Counted from the first letter of the stretch, positions 1 to 9,333 are shown. The stretch is 59,162 bases of DNA from Neomegalonema sp. (GCA_022760355.1 JALEGB010000018.1:1-59162), one strand, 5' to 3'. The notes: generated from the letters alone by a model not told the origin. Numbers and translations are program-made.

Positions 1-93
1 GGCTTGACGGTGAGCCACACCGCCTGCGCCTCGATATTCTAGCCGACAAGCCCCTAAACCGGGCTGACGGCGTCTGATGAAGGGGTTTCGACC

Positions 94-252
94 CTAGTCT
101 GACCCCTTAGGTTTGTCGTCATCCTTCAGGATCCGCGCCGCCGCCCCCTCAAGATCCTCAAACTGCCCGGATGACAGCGCCCAAAAGAACGCTGCGAGCC
201 CGACCGCGCCGAGCACCAGCGCGGCGGGAATAAGCAGCAGTAATATATTCAT
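94..252 (-). CDS. ccoS: CcoS, cbb3 oxidase assembly protein
   Basis: A 52-residue protein, too short for ordinary ORF cut-offs. It begins MNILLLLIPAALVLG, runs through one hydrophobic helix to AFFWALSSGQFEDL, and ends in an acidic tail with DDDKP. That helix followed by W-x6-GQF-DLE is the hallmark of CcoS (FixS), the small inner-membrane protein needed for cofactor insertion into cbb3 oxidase. Its ATG overlaps the ccoI TGA in an ATGA junction, so the two are probably translationally coupled. It is the last gene of ccoGHIS. Function comes from the family; the reading frame and overlap are seen directly. Confidence 0.93.
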   Translation of the reverse strand: MNILLLLIPAALVLGAVGLAAFFWALSSGQFEDLEGAAARILKDDDKPKGSD

Positions 253-2498
253 CTGACGTCTCCCAGCGCGGCGCTCTCGGCGCGCGGCAGCAACCGAAGC
301 AGCCGTAGCGCGTTCAGCGTTACAATGATGGACGAGGAACTCATCGCCAACGCCGCGACCAGCGGCGTGACGAGCCCCAGCAACGCGGCCGAAACAGCGA
401 TCAGATTGTAGAGCGCGGCAAAACCAAAATTCTCGAGCGCCCGCCCCCGCGCCGCGAAGGCGACCCGACGCGCGAAGGCCACCGCCTCCAGCCGCCCGCC
501 GGTGAAGATCAGATCCGCCGCCGCCGCACTGACGTCGGACGCCGACGCCGGCGAGATGGAGGCGTGCGCCGCCGCAAGGGAGGGCGCGTCATTCAATCCG
601 TCGCCGACCATCAACACCTTGCGCCCCTCGGCGGCAAGCCCCTGCAGCGCCTCCAATTTGGTCTCAGGCCGCGCCTCCGCGATCCAATCGGAGACGTCCA
701 GATCACGCGCCGTGCGCGCAACCGCCGCCGCCCGATCGCCAGAGAGAATGCGAATATCAAGGCCGTCCGCCCGCATGCGGTCGAGAACGTCCCGCGCATC
801 CGGGCGCAACGCGTCCTCAAACAGGAACCGCACCGGCGCCGCGTCGCCAACCCTCAGCCACGCCGCGCTGCCGCTTTCCGCTGTGTCTTCCGCCTGCGCG
901 CCAACCCAATCCGCCCGACCGAGTCGCGCCTCACGCCCCTCATACAGGCCGCGAACGCCGCCGCCTGGCTCCTCAACAATGTCCACGATTTCTGCGGGCG
1001 CAATCTCAGGCGCGCCGGCGACCAGCGCCTTCGACAGCGGATGCGCGCTTTGACGGGCGAGGCCAACGGCGATCGGCCAGACATCGGCGGTCATTGCGGG
1101 GCCGTCCACCAATCGCGGCGCGCCCATGGTCAAGGTTCCGGTCTTGTCGAACACCACCGTGTCGATTTCCGCCAACCGCTCGAGCGCCGCGCCGTTCTTC
1201 ACCAGAACCCCAGCGCGAAACAGCGCCCGCGCCGCCGCGGTTTGCACGGCTGGCGCGGCCAGCCCCAACGCGCACGGGCAGGTGATGATCAGAACGGACG
1301 CCGCGACCAAAATCGACGCGCGCCAATCGCCGCCCGTCGCCCACAACCATCCGAGCAACGCCGCCAGCGCCACAAGATGTACGACCGGCGCATAGATTTG
1401 CGCGGCCCGATCCGCCATGCGGGTATAGCGGCTCTTTGCCTGCTCGCCTTGCTCGATCAATCGGCCGATCTCAGCCAACAAGGTGCCATCGGCGACCGCA
1501 GAAACTTTGATCGTCAGCGGCCCTGTCAGGTTCATCATGCCAGCATGCGCCACATCCCCCGGCGCAACCGGCTCCGGCGCCGACTCTCCCGTGAGCATTG
1601 AGGCGTCGATTTCGCTGCGCCCCGACATCACCTGACCATCCGCCGGCGTTCTCTCCCCCGGCGCCACAAAAACCATATCGCCCGGCCGCAACTCATCGAC
1701 AGCGCAAACGCTCCGCGAGCCGTCCGCAGCGACTTTCGTCGCTGAGCCGGCAGACAATGCCGCCAGCTCCGCCGCCGCGGACCGGGCGAGCTTTCGAGCG
1801 CGATGATCGAGATAGCGGCCAATCAGCAGGAAAAACAGCAACGACACACCGGCGTCGAAATACGCATGAGCGCCAGAGTTCGCCGTCTCGAACAGGCTGA
1901 CGCCAAATGCGAGCAGCACGGCCAGCGAAATTGGCACATCCATGTTCAACCGCCAAACCGACAAGGCGGTCAGAGCGGAACGGAAGAACGGACGCCCCGC
2001 GAAGGCGATTGTGGGCGTGGCGATCGCAGCTGATATCCAGTGCATCAGGTCGCGCGTCACCCCCTCGGCGCCGGACCAAACCGAGACCGAGAGCAGCATG
2101 ATGTTCATGGCTGCAAAGCCGGAAACCGCCAGGCAGGCGAGCAGCTCTCGCCCCACCTTATCGGTGCGATAGGCGTCCAGCGCCTCCGCGTCGAACGGCT
2201 TGGCGTCAAACCCGATCTTGGCGAGCCGCCCGACAATCTCCGCCACGTTGGTGCGCGCCGGATCAAACTCCACGCCAACCCGACGCATGCTCAAATTCAC
2301 CCGCGCGGACCGAACGCCAGGCGCGGTTTCGAACATATTCTCGATCTTGCTTAAGCAACCGGCGCATCGCACGCCTGGGGTCAACAGATCGACGCGTAGC
2401 GCTTGTTCGTCCACTTGCTTCGCCCACCGTTCATGTGGGCTGGCCGGAGCCGGAGCCGGAGCCGGAGCCGCGACATCGGATAAACTCGCCGTCGCCAT
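249..2498 (-). CDS. ccoI: CcoI, copper-translocating P1B-type ATPase for cbb3 oxidase
   Basis: A 749-residue heavy-metal P-type ATPase that supplies copper for the CuB centre of cbb3 oxidase. Visible in order: a Pro/Ala-rich N-terminus, an HMA domain with a CAGC metal site near residue 45, several membrane helices, the TGES actuator motif, the CPC metal-transport motif in the sixth helix region, the DKTGT phosphorylation site, the HP motif of the nucleotide-binding domain, and GDGLNDAP near the C-terminus. The start has an AAGGA seven bases upstream. It lies between ccoH and ccoS as in other alphaproteobacterial ccoGHIS (fixGHIS) operons. The metal is inferred to be Cu from the CPC motif and the context. 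Confidence 0.95.
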   Translation of the reverse strand: MATASLSDVAAPAPAPAPASPHERWAKQVDEQALRVDLLTPGVRCAGCLSKIENMFETAPGVRSARVNLSMRRVGVEFDPARTNVAEIVGRLAKIGFDAKPFDAEALDAYRTDKVGRELLACLAVSGFAAMNIMLLSVSVWSGAEGVTRDLMHWISAAIATPTIAFAGRPFFRSALTALSVWRLNMDVPISLAVLLAFGVSLFETANSGAHAYFDAGVSLLFFLLIGRYLDHRARKLARSAAAELAALSAGSATKVAADGSRSVCAVDELRPGDMVFVAPGERTPADGQVMSGRSEIDASMLTGESAPEPVAPGDVAHAGMMNLTGPLTIKVSAVADGTLLAEIGRLIEQGEQAKSRYTRMADRAAQIYAPVVHLVALAALLGWLWATGGDWRASILVAASVLIITCPCALGLAAPAVQTAAARALFRAGVLVKNGAALERLAEIDTVVFDKTGTLTMGAPRLVDGPAMTADVWPIAVGLARQSAHPLSKALVAGAPEIAPAEIVDIVEEPGGGVRGLYEGREARLGRADWVGAQAEDTAESGSAAWLRVGDAAPVRFLFEDALRPDARDVLDRMRADGLDIRILSGDRAAAVARTARDLDVSDWIAEARPETKLEALQGLAAEGRKVLMVGDGLNDAPSLAAAHASISPASASDVSAAAADLIFTGGRLEAVAFARRVAFAARGRALENFGFAALYNLIAVSAALLGLVTPLVAALAMSSSSIIVTLNALRLLRLLPRAESAALGDVR
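2443..2469. repeat. hexanucleotide tandem repeat inside ccoI
   Basis: Four perfect GCCGGA units plus GCC. Read on the minus strand they encode the alternating Ala-Pro linker at residues 11-19 of CcoI, ahead of the HMA domain. Copy-number change would keep the frame and alter only linker length. Confidence 0.85.
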
Positions 2499-2542
2499 CT
2501 TGTTTCCTTACCAATCAACTGCGTCGGGCGCCCAGCGGGCGG

Positions 2543-3031
2543 TTAGATTGACTTGGGAAGAGGCCCCGCGCGCCGGAAAGCGCGGCGAACCTTGTTGCCA
2601 TCTCCATCCGCGATCTCCGCCTCTATCCGCCAATATCCTTTACCCAAAGCCGGAGCGCGCCAGCGGCCTGGTCCGGTCTTGACGAACACCAGATCAACAT
2701 CTGTTCGCGCGTCCGCCGGCCGACCGATTCTTGCCTTCACCTCCAGCCCCCGGGCCGGCCCATCTCGGCCATCGATAATCAGCAGCAGCGCGTCGGGGGC
2801 CGCTTTCATTGTGATCTTCCAGCCAAGCGCCGCTTCCTTCGCCCGCTCCTTGGTCCAGTTCTGGCTCGCAACATACGAGTTCTTGGCGACCAGCCCCGGG
2901 AAGCTGCCGGTCGCATAGTAGACCAAGCTCATATTCGCGGCGATGACGACGCCGAAAGCCGCGACGGCGACGAGCAACACGTGCCGCCCCGTCCAGGGGC
3001 GGCCGCCTTTGGGGGGAGTGTTAGGGGCCAT
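2543..3031 (-). CDS. ccoH: CcoH / FixH family protein
   Basis: A 162-residue membrane-anchored protein. After a short basic N-terminus there is one transmembrane helix (about residues 20-40), then an external domain beginning VYYATGSFPGLV, matching the FixH family whose members bind cbb3 oxidase during assembly. I place the start at the ATG giving MAPNTPPKG, because a GGAGG lies nine bases upstream; an upstream in-frame start adding seven residues lacks such a site. With this start the gene overlaps the end of ccoG by 11 bases. It sits between ccoG and ccoI, the usual order. Confidence 0.9.
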   Translation of the reverse strand: MAPNTPPKGGRPWTGRHVLLVAVAAFGVVIAANMSLVYYATGSFPGLVAKNSYVASQNWTKERAKEAALGWKITMKAAPDALLLIIDGRDGPARGLEVKARIGRPADARTDVDLVFVKTGPGRWRAPALGKGYWRIEAEIADGDGNKVRRAFRRAGPLPKSI

Positions 3032-4457
3032 GTGTACGATCCTCCGGAGCAAAGAAGACTGCTGCGCGCGACGCGCGTTTTCCCGTCGCCTGATCGGTGA
3101 TCCAGAACGTCACGGGCTGGTTCTTAGACACCCATGCATAGGGCTCCGCCTCAAGGAAAACCCGAACTTTCAGCGTATCGTCGGCCTTGACCTTGACGGC
3201 GCGCGGATCCACACGCGGCGTTCGAACCTGAACGCCAAATGGCGCGTCGACGCTGATGGTGAAACGATGCGGCTCTGAGTTCTTGTTGAGGATTCGGAGA
3301 TAGTAGCCATTGCGCACGCTGCCGTCCGAGAGCTTCACGAAGCGCGGGCTGCGGTCCGGCTGAACCTTCAGCTCAATTGGCGATCGCATGAACAACGCCA
3401 CAACCATTGCGACGCCGATCGCCGACCAGAGCGTGAAGTAGATCAGCGTGCGCAGGCGCAACACGGTTTTCCATAGGCTCTTGCGCGGGGCGCCGGCCGC
3501 CTCGGCCTCACCGTCCTTCAGCGTGACATAGTCAATCAGGCCGCGCGACTTGCCGACCTTCGCCATCATCTCATCGCAGGCGTCGATACAAAGCGCGCAG
3601 GTGATGCATTCGAGCTGTTGGCCGTCGCGAATGTCGATCCCCATCGGGCAAACGGCGACGCAGGCGTTGCAGTCGATGCAATCCCCAACCTTGGTCTCGT
3701 CGACGGTCTTCCGGTGTTTTGATCGCGGCTCGCCGCGCCAATCCTTATAGGTGACGATCAGCGAGTTCTCATCCAGCATCGCGCCCTGGATCCGAGGCCA
3801 GGGGCACATATAGATGCATACTTGCTCCCGCATAAAACCGCCGAGCACAAAAGTGCTCGCCGTTAGCGCCAACACGCAGAAGTAGGTCAGATACGCCGCT
3901 TGGCCGGTGAAGAGTTCGATCGCCAATGTGGGCGCGTCTGCGAAGTAGAAAACCCAAGCCCCGCCGGTCGCAAGCGCAATCAGGAACCAGATGCTCCATT
4001 TCAGCAGCCGACGCGCGACTTTTGAGCGGCTCCAGGGCGCGCGGTGGAGCCGAATCATATTGTTCCGATCGCCGTCGACCCACCGCTCGACAGCGTAAAA
4101 CAGGTCGACCCAGACGGTTTGGGGGCAGGCATAGCCGCACCAAACCCGACCAAGCGCCGACGTAAACAAGAAAAGGCCGATACCAGCCATGATGAGCAAA
4201 CCGGCAACGTAATAAAATTCGTGCGGCCAGATCTCAATCCAGAAAAAGAAGAAGCGACGGCTTGTCAGATCAACAAGCACCGCCTGGCTCGGCATATCCG
4301 GGCCGCGATCCCACCTAATCCATGGCGTTAAATAATACACCAAAAGCGTTACCGCCATGATCCACCACTTCAAGCTGCGGTAGAAACCATGCGTCGATTT
4401 TGGAAATATCGGCTCGCGCGCCTTATACAGCGTTGGAGGAGTATCAGCAGTAGACAT
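3021..4457 (-). CDS. ccoG: CcoG, cbb3 oxidase accessory polyferredoxin
   Basis: A 478-residue membrane protein with two cysteine-rich ferredoxin signatures in the middle (CIDCNACVAVCP and CITCALCIDAC) and further membrane cysteines (GYACPQTVW, CIYMCPW). It has about five transmembrane helices and a C-terminal Ig-like domain. This is the CcoG/FixG/RdxA architecture; family members act as membrane cupric reductases during cbb3 biogenesis. It is the first gene of ccoGHIS and is preceded by its own FNR/FixK box at 4590-4603, so it can be transcribed separately from ccoNOQP. Confidence 0.95.
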   Translation of the reverse strand: MSTADTPPTLYKAREPIFPKSTHGFYRSLKWWIMAVTLLVYYLTPWIRWDRGPDMPSQAVLVDLTSRRFFFFWIEIWPHEFYYVAGLLIMAGIGLFLFTSALGRVWCGYACPQTVWVDLFYAVERWVDGDRNNMIRLHRAPWSRSKVARRLLKWSIWFLIALATGGAWVFYFADAPTLAIELFTGQAAYLTYFCVLALTASTFVLGGFMREQVCIYMCPWPRIQGAMLDENSLIVTYKDWRGEPRSKHRKTVDETKVGDCIDCNACVAVCPMGIDIRDGQQLECITCALCIDACDEMMAKVGKSRGLIDYVTLKDGEAEAAGAPRKSLWKTVLRLRTLIYFTLWSAIGVAMVVALFMRSPIELKVQPDRSPRFVKLSDGSVRNGYYLRILNKNSEPHRFTISVDAPFGVQVRTPRVDPRAVKVKADDTLKVRVFLEAEPYAWVSKNQPVTFWITDQATGKRASRAAVFFAPEDRTHGP

Positions 4458-4531
4458 GCCGCGACCATTCCTTGGTTCTGACTAAAAGCACGCTGAGAAC
4501 TTACTGACGGCTATCGCCACTCATCGTGCGA

Positions 4532-4553
4532 AAGAGCGCCCGTAGGCGCTCTT
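4532..4553 (-). terminator. 9-bp hairpin between ccoP and ccoG
   Basis: A perfect inverted repeat, AAGAGCGCC / GGCGCTCTT, with a four-base CGTA loop in the ccoP-ccoG gap. Only a short T stretch follows on the minus strand, so it may be a weak terminator or attenuator after ccoNOQP, or a structure in the ccoG leader, since it lies downstream of the FNR/FixK box. Confidence 0.4.
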
Positions 4554-4589
4554 CCATTGTCAAGCTACTGACCCAACCTTCGCGGGACG

Positions 4590-4603
4590 TTGACGCGGGT
4601 CAA
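4590..4603 (-). promoter_or_regulatory. FNR/FixK-type box upstream of ccoG
   Basis: TTGAC-GCGG-GTCAA is a perfect 5-4-5 palindrome fitting the Crp/FNR-family anaerobox (TTGAY-N4-RTCAA), 133 bases upstream of the ccoG start. It implies low-oxygen activation of ccoGHIS by an FNR- or FixK-type protein. No such regulator gene is in this window. Confidence 0.8.
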
Positions 4604-4638
4604 ACCACGGCGAATATGCCGCGGGTCGGGAAAGGGCG

Positions 4639-5523
4639 TTACTCGCCCCCGCCCAAGGAATGAACGTAGATCGTCAGCTCTTTGACGCTGGTCTCATCCA
4701 GCTTGTCGAGCCAAGCCGGCATCGCGCCGGCGCGCGAGTGATAGATGGTCGTGAAGACGGTCTTGCGATCGCCGCCATAAAGCCAAATCTGATCGCTCAG
4801 GTTCGGCGCGCCCAGACTGCGATCGCCTTTGCCTTCCGCACCGTGGCAGCGTACGCACTGCTTGGCGTAGATGGGCTCGCCTTCCGCCGCCAACTTCGGA
4901 TCATGATCCTGCTTCGACAGCTTCAGCACATACTCCGCAACGGCTTTCACTTCGCCGCGCTTGAGAATGCCCTGAGCGCCGAACGCCGGCATTGCCGAGG
5001 CGCGCGCTTTTTCCGTCGGGAGGCCGTCTTCCTCAGTCTGCCGGATGCCGTGAGAGATCGTGTAAGCAATCTCCTTCAGCGAACCGCCCCAGATCCAGTC
5101 ATCGTCAATCAGGCTGGGATAGCCCTTCGCGCCCGCGGCGTTCGAGCCGTGGCAGGTCGAGCAATGCAGCTTGAACAGGCCGCCGCCTCGCGCCACGGCG
5201 AAGTCGAACAGCTCCGTGTTTTTGCGGATCTCTTCCAGCGATGAGGATTTGATCTTTGCGCGAGTCGTCGCCAACGCGGCTTCGGCTTTCTCAATCTCTT
5301 TCGCGACTTCGGCGCGGCTCGAATAGCCGAGCATGCCCTTCGTCGCTTCGGTGAGCATCGGCCACGCCGGATAAGCGATTGTGAAGCCGATGCTCCAGAC
5401 CACGGTTGCGTAGAAGATCCACAGCCACCAGCTCGGGAGCGGATTGTTCAGCTCTTGAATTCCGTCCCACTCATGGCCGGTCGTTTCGACGCCCGTAACG
5501 TCGTCTTTTTTCGGATCAGCCAT
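4639..5523 (-). CDS. ccoP: CcoP, dihaem c-type subunit of cbb3 oxidase
   Basis: A 294-residue membrane-anchored dihaem cytochrome c, the electron-entry subunit of cbb3 oxidase. One transmembrane helix lies near residues 32-52 after the conserved GIQELNNPLPSWW segment. Two CxxCH haem sites follow (CSTCH at 121-125 and CVRCH at 223-227), each with a downstream Met ligand in a MPA context. The length is normal for CcoP. The start overlaps the end of ccoQ by eight bases. It is the last gene of ccoNOQP. Confidence 0.97.
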   Translation of the reverse strand: MADPKKDDVTGVETTGHEWDGIQELNNPLPSWWLWIFYATVVWSIGFTIAYPAWPMLTEATKGMLGYSSRAEVAKEIEKAEAALATTRAKIKSSSLEEIRKNTELFDFAVARGGGLFKLHCSTCHGSNAAGAKGYPSLIDDDWIWGGSLKEIAYTISHGIRQTEEDGLPTEKARASAMPAFGAQGILKRGEVKAVAEYVLKLSKQDHDPKLAAEGEPIYAKQCVRCHGAEGKGDRSLGAPNLSDQIWLYGGDRKTVFTTIYHSRAGAMPAWLDKLDETSVKELTIYVHSLGGGE

Positions 5524-5728
5524 TTTCCCGCTCCTTCAGCTGTTCCGACGGCCGGTCGTCGAACCCTTTGGCCGGCGCATCATTGCGAAAGGGAATATCG
5601 GCGATGTCGTCATGGGTGCTGCGGCTTCCAGGCCGCAGCGTATAGAGGACGACACCGACGAAGAAGATTGTCATCGCGAGTAAAAACCAAGTGTCCGCGA
5701 AATGACGCAATGTTTCGTACGTGCTCAT
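5516..5728 (-). CDS. ccoQ: CcoQ, small cbb3 oxidase subunit
   Basis: A 70-residue protein with one N-terminal helix (FLLAMTIFFVGVVLYTLRPG) and a charged tail, as in CcoQ/FixQ, which stabilises the assembled oxidase. The start chosen is the ATG giving MSTYETLRHF, preceded by a GAGGGG tract; the longer in-frame start adds only four residues and lies inside the end of ccoO. The order between ccoO and ccoP confirms the call. Confidence 0.93.
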   Translation of the reverse strand: MSTYETLRHFADTWFLLAMTIFFVGVVLYTLRPGSRSTHDDIADIPFRNDAPAKGFDDRPSEQLKERENG

Positions 5729-5736
5729 CCCACCCC

Positions 5737-6471
5737 TCACCGTAAGTGTTTCTTAGCGTCATAGTCTTTGAAATCGACCATGGTGCCGAGAACTTGCAGG
5801 TAGGCGATCATCGCATCCAACTCGGTGATCCGCCCCGGCTTGCCGTCAAATACCCGCGCTTGCGCTTTTGGATACCTTTTCAGCAATCCAGCCAAATCGC
5901 CTTCAGCCGGATTGGCTTGCGTCTCCAAGTCAGCGACCGCCAGCTTGATCATTTCCTCGGTGTAAGGCACGCCGACGCGGACCTGAGCTTTCAGATGTTC
6001 GGCGATATCTTTGTATTTCAGCTCACGCTTTTCCAGAAACGGATAGGCGGGCATGATCGACTCAGGCACAACCGACCGCGGATCCCGCATATGGTCTCGA
6101 TGCCATTCATCCGCATACAGACCGCCGACCCGCGCCAAGTCCGGCCCCGTCCGCTTCGACCCCCATTGGAACGGGTGGTCATACATCGACTCCGCCGCAA
6201 GGCTGTAATGGCCATAGCGTTCGACCTCATCCCGCATCGGGCGGATCATCTGGCTGTGGCAGGAGTAGCAGCCTTCGCGGATGTAGATGTTGCGCCCCAA
6301 AAGCTCGAGCGGTGAGTAGGGGCGAACCCCTTTCACCTTCTCGATGGTGTTCTTCAGGTAGAACAGGGGCGCGATTTCGACGATGCCGCCGACGGTGACG
6401 ACCAAGAGCGCCAAGACCGCCATCAGCGTGAAGTTACGCTCGATCTTTTCGTGTTTTTTCAACCAGGACAT
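5737..6471 (-). CDS. ccoO: CcoO, monohaem c-type subunit of cbb3 oxidase
   Basis: A 244-residue membrane-anchored cytochrome c. An N-terminal transmembrane helix (about 15-38) is followed by the CYSCH haem site at 68-72, and a Met ligand is provided by the SIMPAYPFL segment. CcoO passes electrons from CcoP to the CcoN catalytic subunit. It lies 12 bases downstream of ccoN and ends nine bases before the ccoQ start. Confidence 0.97.
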   Translation of the reverse strand: MSWLKKHEKIERNFTLMAVLALLVVTVGGIVEIAPLFYLKNTIEKVKGVRPYSPLELLGRNIYIREGCYSCHSQMIRPMRDEVERYGHYSLAAESMYDHPFQWGSKRTGPDLARVGGLYADEWHRDHMRDPRSVVPESIMPAYPFLEKRELKYKDIAEHLKAQVRVGVPYTEEMIKLAVADLETQANPAEGDLAGLLKRYPKAQARVFDGKPGRITELDAMIAYLQVLGTMVDFKDYDAKKHLR

Positions 6472-6483
6472 GCCGCGCCTCCC

Positions 6484-8094
6484 TTATTCGGCCGCAACCG
6501 AGCTCGGCGCGTCGCTGGTTGCGCCATGCATCGGCGCCTCCGCGCGAACATCCCCGCGGACGGTCCGGTATAGGTTGTAGGCCATGATGATGCCGCCGAT
6601 CAGATACATGCCGCCGCCGGCCGCACGGATCAGATCATAGGTGAAGATCGCCGCCACGCTGTCCGCAAAGCTCCAGACAGGCACGCCGAACGGGCTCATT
6701 TCACGCCACATGAGGCCTTGCGTAATGCCCGACACCCACATCGACGCCGCATACAGAACGATGCCGATCGTCGCGAGCCAGAAGTGAACATTGACCAAGC
6801 GCAGCGAGTACAGCCGCTCCCGTCCCCACAGGCGCGGGGTGAGATAGTACATCGCGCCGAAGCTGATCATGCCAACCCAGCCCAAAGCGCCGGAATGCAC
6901 GTGACCGATCGTCCAGTTGGTGTAGTGGCTCAGCGAGTTGACGTCTTTAATGGACATCAGCGGACCTTCGAAGGTGCTCATGCCGTAGAAGCCGACCGCA
7001 ACAACCATGGTTTTGATAACCGGGTCCGTCCGGATTTTGTCCCATGCGCCCGACAGGGTCATCAGACCGTTGATCATGCCGCCCCAGCTCGGCATCCAGA
7101 GCATCACCGAGAACACCATGCCCAGCGTCTGCGCCCAGTCAGGCAGAGCGGTGTAGTGAAGGTGGTGTGGGCCAGCCCAGATGTAGAGGAAAATCAGCGA
7201 CCAGAAGTGGATGATCGACAGTTTGTAGCTGTAAACCGGCCGCTCAGCCTGCTTGGGCACGAAATAGTACATCATGCCAAGGAAGCCGGCGGTCAGGAAG
7301 AAGCCAACGGCGTTGTGGCCGTACCACCATTGCGTCAACGCATCCTGGACCCCGGCGAAGGCTGAGTAGCTTTTCGAGCCAAGGAATGACACCGGCATCG
7401 TCAGGTTGTTGACGATATGCAGCATCGCAATGGTCAGGATGAAGCTCAGATAGAACCAGTTGGCCACATAGATATGCGGCTCCTTCCGCCTCAGGATCGT
7501 ACCGCCGAAGACCACCAGGTAAACGACCCAGACGACCGTCAGCCACAGATCAACGTACCATTCCGGCTCCGCATACTCGCGCCCCTGGGTGCCGCCGAGC
7601 ACGTAGCCCGTCGCCGCCAGAACGATGAACAGCTGGTACCCCCAGAACACGAACCATGCCGCGTCATTTGAGATCAGCCGCGCGCCCGTTGTCCGCTGCA
7701 CGACATAGAACGAGGTGCAGATCAGCGCGTTGCCGCCGAAAGCGAAGATCACTGCAGAGGTGTGCAATGGACGCAGCCGACCGAAAGTCGTCCAGGGCAG
7801 ATCCAGGTTCAGCACCGGAAACGCCAGCTGCAGCGCGATGTAAACGCCGGCGGCGAAGCCGATGACGCCCCAGAACACCGTCGCGATCACGCCGGCGCGC
7901 ACCACCCCATCGGCGTAGCCGGTGGCGGAATAGTCAATCCGCTCCGACGCGTCCATACGGCGATAGAAGAAGAAAGCAGCTGCAGCAGCCGCTATTAGAC
8001 AGTGGATGGCGAATACATCATCATGCGCCCTCCCGGCGGCTATCAATGCCGCAAAAAAGCAAATGCCCAGTATGGACAACTCGAAGGCACGCAT
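6484..8094 (-). CDS. ccoN: CcoN, catalytic haem-copper subunit of cbb3 oxidase
   Basis: A 536-residue membrane protein with about twelve helices: the O2-reducing subunit of cbb3 cytochrome oxidase. Haem and CuB histidines are visible in RPLHTSAVI (low-spin haem), QWWYGHNAV (CuB), GPHHLHY (CuB) and [10 protein letters not shown] (haem ligands). I prefer the ATG giving [10 protein letters not shown], because GGAGG lies six bases upstream of it; the ATG six codons earlier has no clear ribosome site. It is the first gene of the operon and follows two FNR/FixK boxes. Confidence 0.97.
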   Translation of the reverse strand: MRAFELSILGICFFAALIAAGRAHDDVFAIHCLIAAAAAAFFFYRRMDASERIDYSATGYADGVVRAGVIATVFWGVIGFAAGVYIALQLAFPVLNLDLPWTTFGRLRPLHTSAVIFAFGGNALICTSFYVVQRTTGARLISNDAAWFVFWGYQLFIVLAATGYVLGGTQGREYAEPEWYVDLWLTVVWVVYLVVFGGTILRRKEPHIYVANWFYLSFILTIAMLHIVNNLTMPVSFLGSKSYSAFAGVQDALTQWWYGHNAVGFFLTAGFLGMMYYFVPKQAERPVYSYKLSIIHFWSLIFLYIWAGPHHLHYTALPDWAQTLGMVFSVMLWMPSWGGMINGLMTLSGAWDKIRTDPVIKTMVVAVGFYGMSTFEGPLMSIKDVNSLSHYTNWTIGHVHSGALGWVGMISFGAMYYLTPRLWGRERLYSLRLVNVHFWLATIGIVLYAASMWVSGITQGLMWREMSPFGVPVWSFADSVAAIFTYDLIRAAGGGMYLIGGIIMAYNLYRTVRGDVRAEAPMHGATSDAPSSVAAE

Positions 8095-8170
8095 CCTCGC
8101 CCTCCATTTCATGAATATTATTTGAAGCCAAACGGCTTGCCGAAACTAGGGCAACACGGATGGAGGGACG

Positions 8171-8184
8171 TTGACGCGCGTCAA
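8171..8184 (-). promoter_or_regulatory. FNR/FixK-type box, proximal, upstream of ccoN
   Basis: TTGAC-GCGC-GTCAA is a perfect palindrome of Crp/FNR anaerobox type, about 76 bases upstream of the ccoN start. With the second box nearby it predicts low-oxygen induction of ccoNOQP. Confidence 0.8.
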
Positions 8185-8192
8185 AACCGTAT

Positions 8193-8206
8193 TTGATCTG
8201 AGTCAA
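8193..8206 (-). promoter_or_regulatory. FNR/FixK-type box, distal, upstream of ccoN
   Basis: TTGAT-CTGA-GTCAA, an anaerobox with near-consensus half-sites. It is centred 22 bases from the proximal box, about two helical turns, so two dimers could bind on the same face of the DNA. Confidence 0.75.
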
Positions 8207-8300
8207 ATAGGGCCGCGGCATGCTGGCGCATGAGGCGCCGCGCAGCGGGCGATCTGACGCTCAGGGGCGGCGGCCGCCCGTCGCCGCGCGGCGCGGCGCA

Positions 8301-8340
8301 TCGCGTCTCGTCGCGTCGTGTCGCGTCGCGTCGCGTCGCG
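8301..8340. repeat. pentanucleotide tandem repeat (TCGCG)8
   Basis: Eight consecutive five-base units, six exactly TCGCG and two with one change (TCTCG, TCGTG). It lies in the 426-base gene-free stretch 8095-8520, which otherwise holds only the ccoN promoter boxes and GC-rich sequence with no supported gene. Confidence 0.9.
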
Positions 8341-8520
8341 AAGATGACCGGTGGAGTTGGGACGCCGCTATGAATTGTCAACGGCCGAACGCCGCCCTAT
8401 CCGCGGCGCCCCAGCGAACCGCCGCCGCACCAGCTTCTCAGAACATGATCGCCAATCACTCTTGCTCTGTTGAAACAACTTTTGAATATTGAGGCCATCG
8501 AATCTAATTGAGGTGGGCCC

Positions 8521-9219
8521 ATGCTTTTTCGTTCTGCAATTTTGTGCTTGAGCTTAACTTTGGGCGCGCTTGCCCAAAGCCAGGCTTCCGCGCAATCGAT
8601 CGCCACCGCGGCGACCGTTGACGATTTGATCGGCAACACGATTGTCGGGGTGACCGATAGCGGCGGCGTTTGGGGGGCGAGCCTCTATCGGGACGGCGAA
8701 GCAGCCTATTTGTTCGTAAGCGGCAAACGCGCATCCGCACGGTGGCGACGCGCGGACAATCAGACGCTTTGTTTCGAGTTCGACGACGGCGCAAGCGCCT
8801 GCAAGGTTATTTCATCCGCCGGCCAGGGGCTGCACTGGCGCACCGAAGGCGACAGCAAGATCAGCTCCCAGCTGATCCTGTTGCTGCCCCTCGGCGTCTA
8901 TCCGGATCAATCTTCTTACCGCTCAACCATTCGCCGCTGGCGCGGCGCCTTCGTTGTCGGCCGCACAAAAAAGGACCGGGAAATCTGGTACGCCGATCTC
9001 CAGCGCGACGGCAGCTTCACATTCTCCAGCACTGGCGGGTCCATCCGCTCCGGCTCCTATGAGCTGCGTGACGGCGAGGTCTGTTTCTACTATTCAGACG
9101 ACACTGCGGCGCATTGCCGGCGCCCTGAAGTCGATGGCGAAACAATCTCTTGGGTCGACACGCTCTCCGGCTCCGCCATTTCGGACATCGTCTATCTTCA
9201 TTTCGGCCGCCGACGCTGA
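8521..9219 (+). CDS. secreted protein with two cysteine-pair modules, function unknown
   Basis: A 232-residue protein with a clear signal peptide (cleavage near SQASA-QS). The mature part seems to hold two similar modules. Each has a DG-rich beta segment followed by a paired cysteine motif: LCFEFDDGASACK in the first and VCFYYSDDTAAHC in the second. The same pattern (W, then C-F-x-Y/F, then C) occurs in the single-module proteins at 13221 and 13840, so it is probably a distant two-module relative. GAGG lies seven bases before the ATG. It may stand alone or be cotranscribed with the next gene. No function can be assigned. Confidence 0.8.
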   Translation: MLFRSAILCLSLTLGALAQSQASAQSIATAATVDDLIGNTIVGVTDSGGVWGASLYRDGEAAYLFVSGKRASARWRRADNQTLCFEFDDGASACKVISSAGQGLHWRTEGDSKISSQLILLLPLGVYPDQSSYRSTIRRWRGAFVVGRTKKDREIWYADLQRDGSFTFSSTGGSIRSGSYELRDGEVCFYYSDDTAAHCRRPEVDGETISWVDTLSGSAISDIVYLHFGRRR

Positions 9220-9333
9220 CCATCGCCCGGCGAGTTGGGCCCAAAACCGCCACATGTCGCACGCGCTGGCGCCATACACGCCGAGCATGCTCCAAAATGG
9301 CGCAACTCAACAAAGAACCTTTAGGAGGGGACA

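Noticed and set aside
1-93. minus-strand open stretch at the left edge
   Set aside because: A short frame reads through, but it is too short and has no start; could be the end of a neighbour or nothing.
564-1601. 345-residue plus-strand ORF
   Set aside because: It lies wholly antisense to ccoI, is Arg-rich and has no domain; a shadow of high-GC coding DNA.
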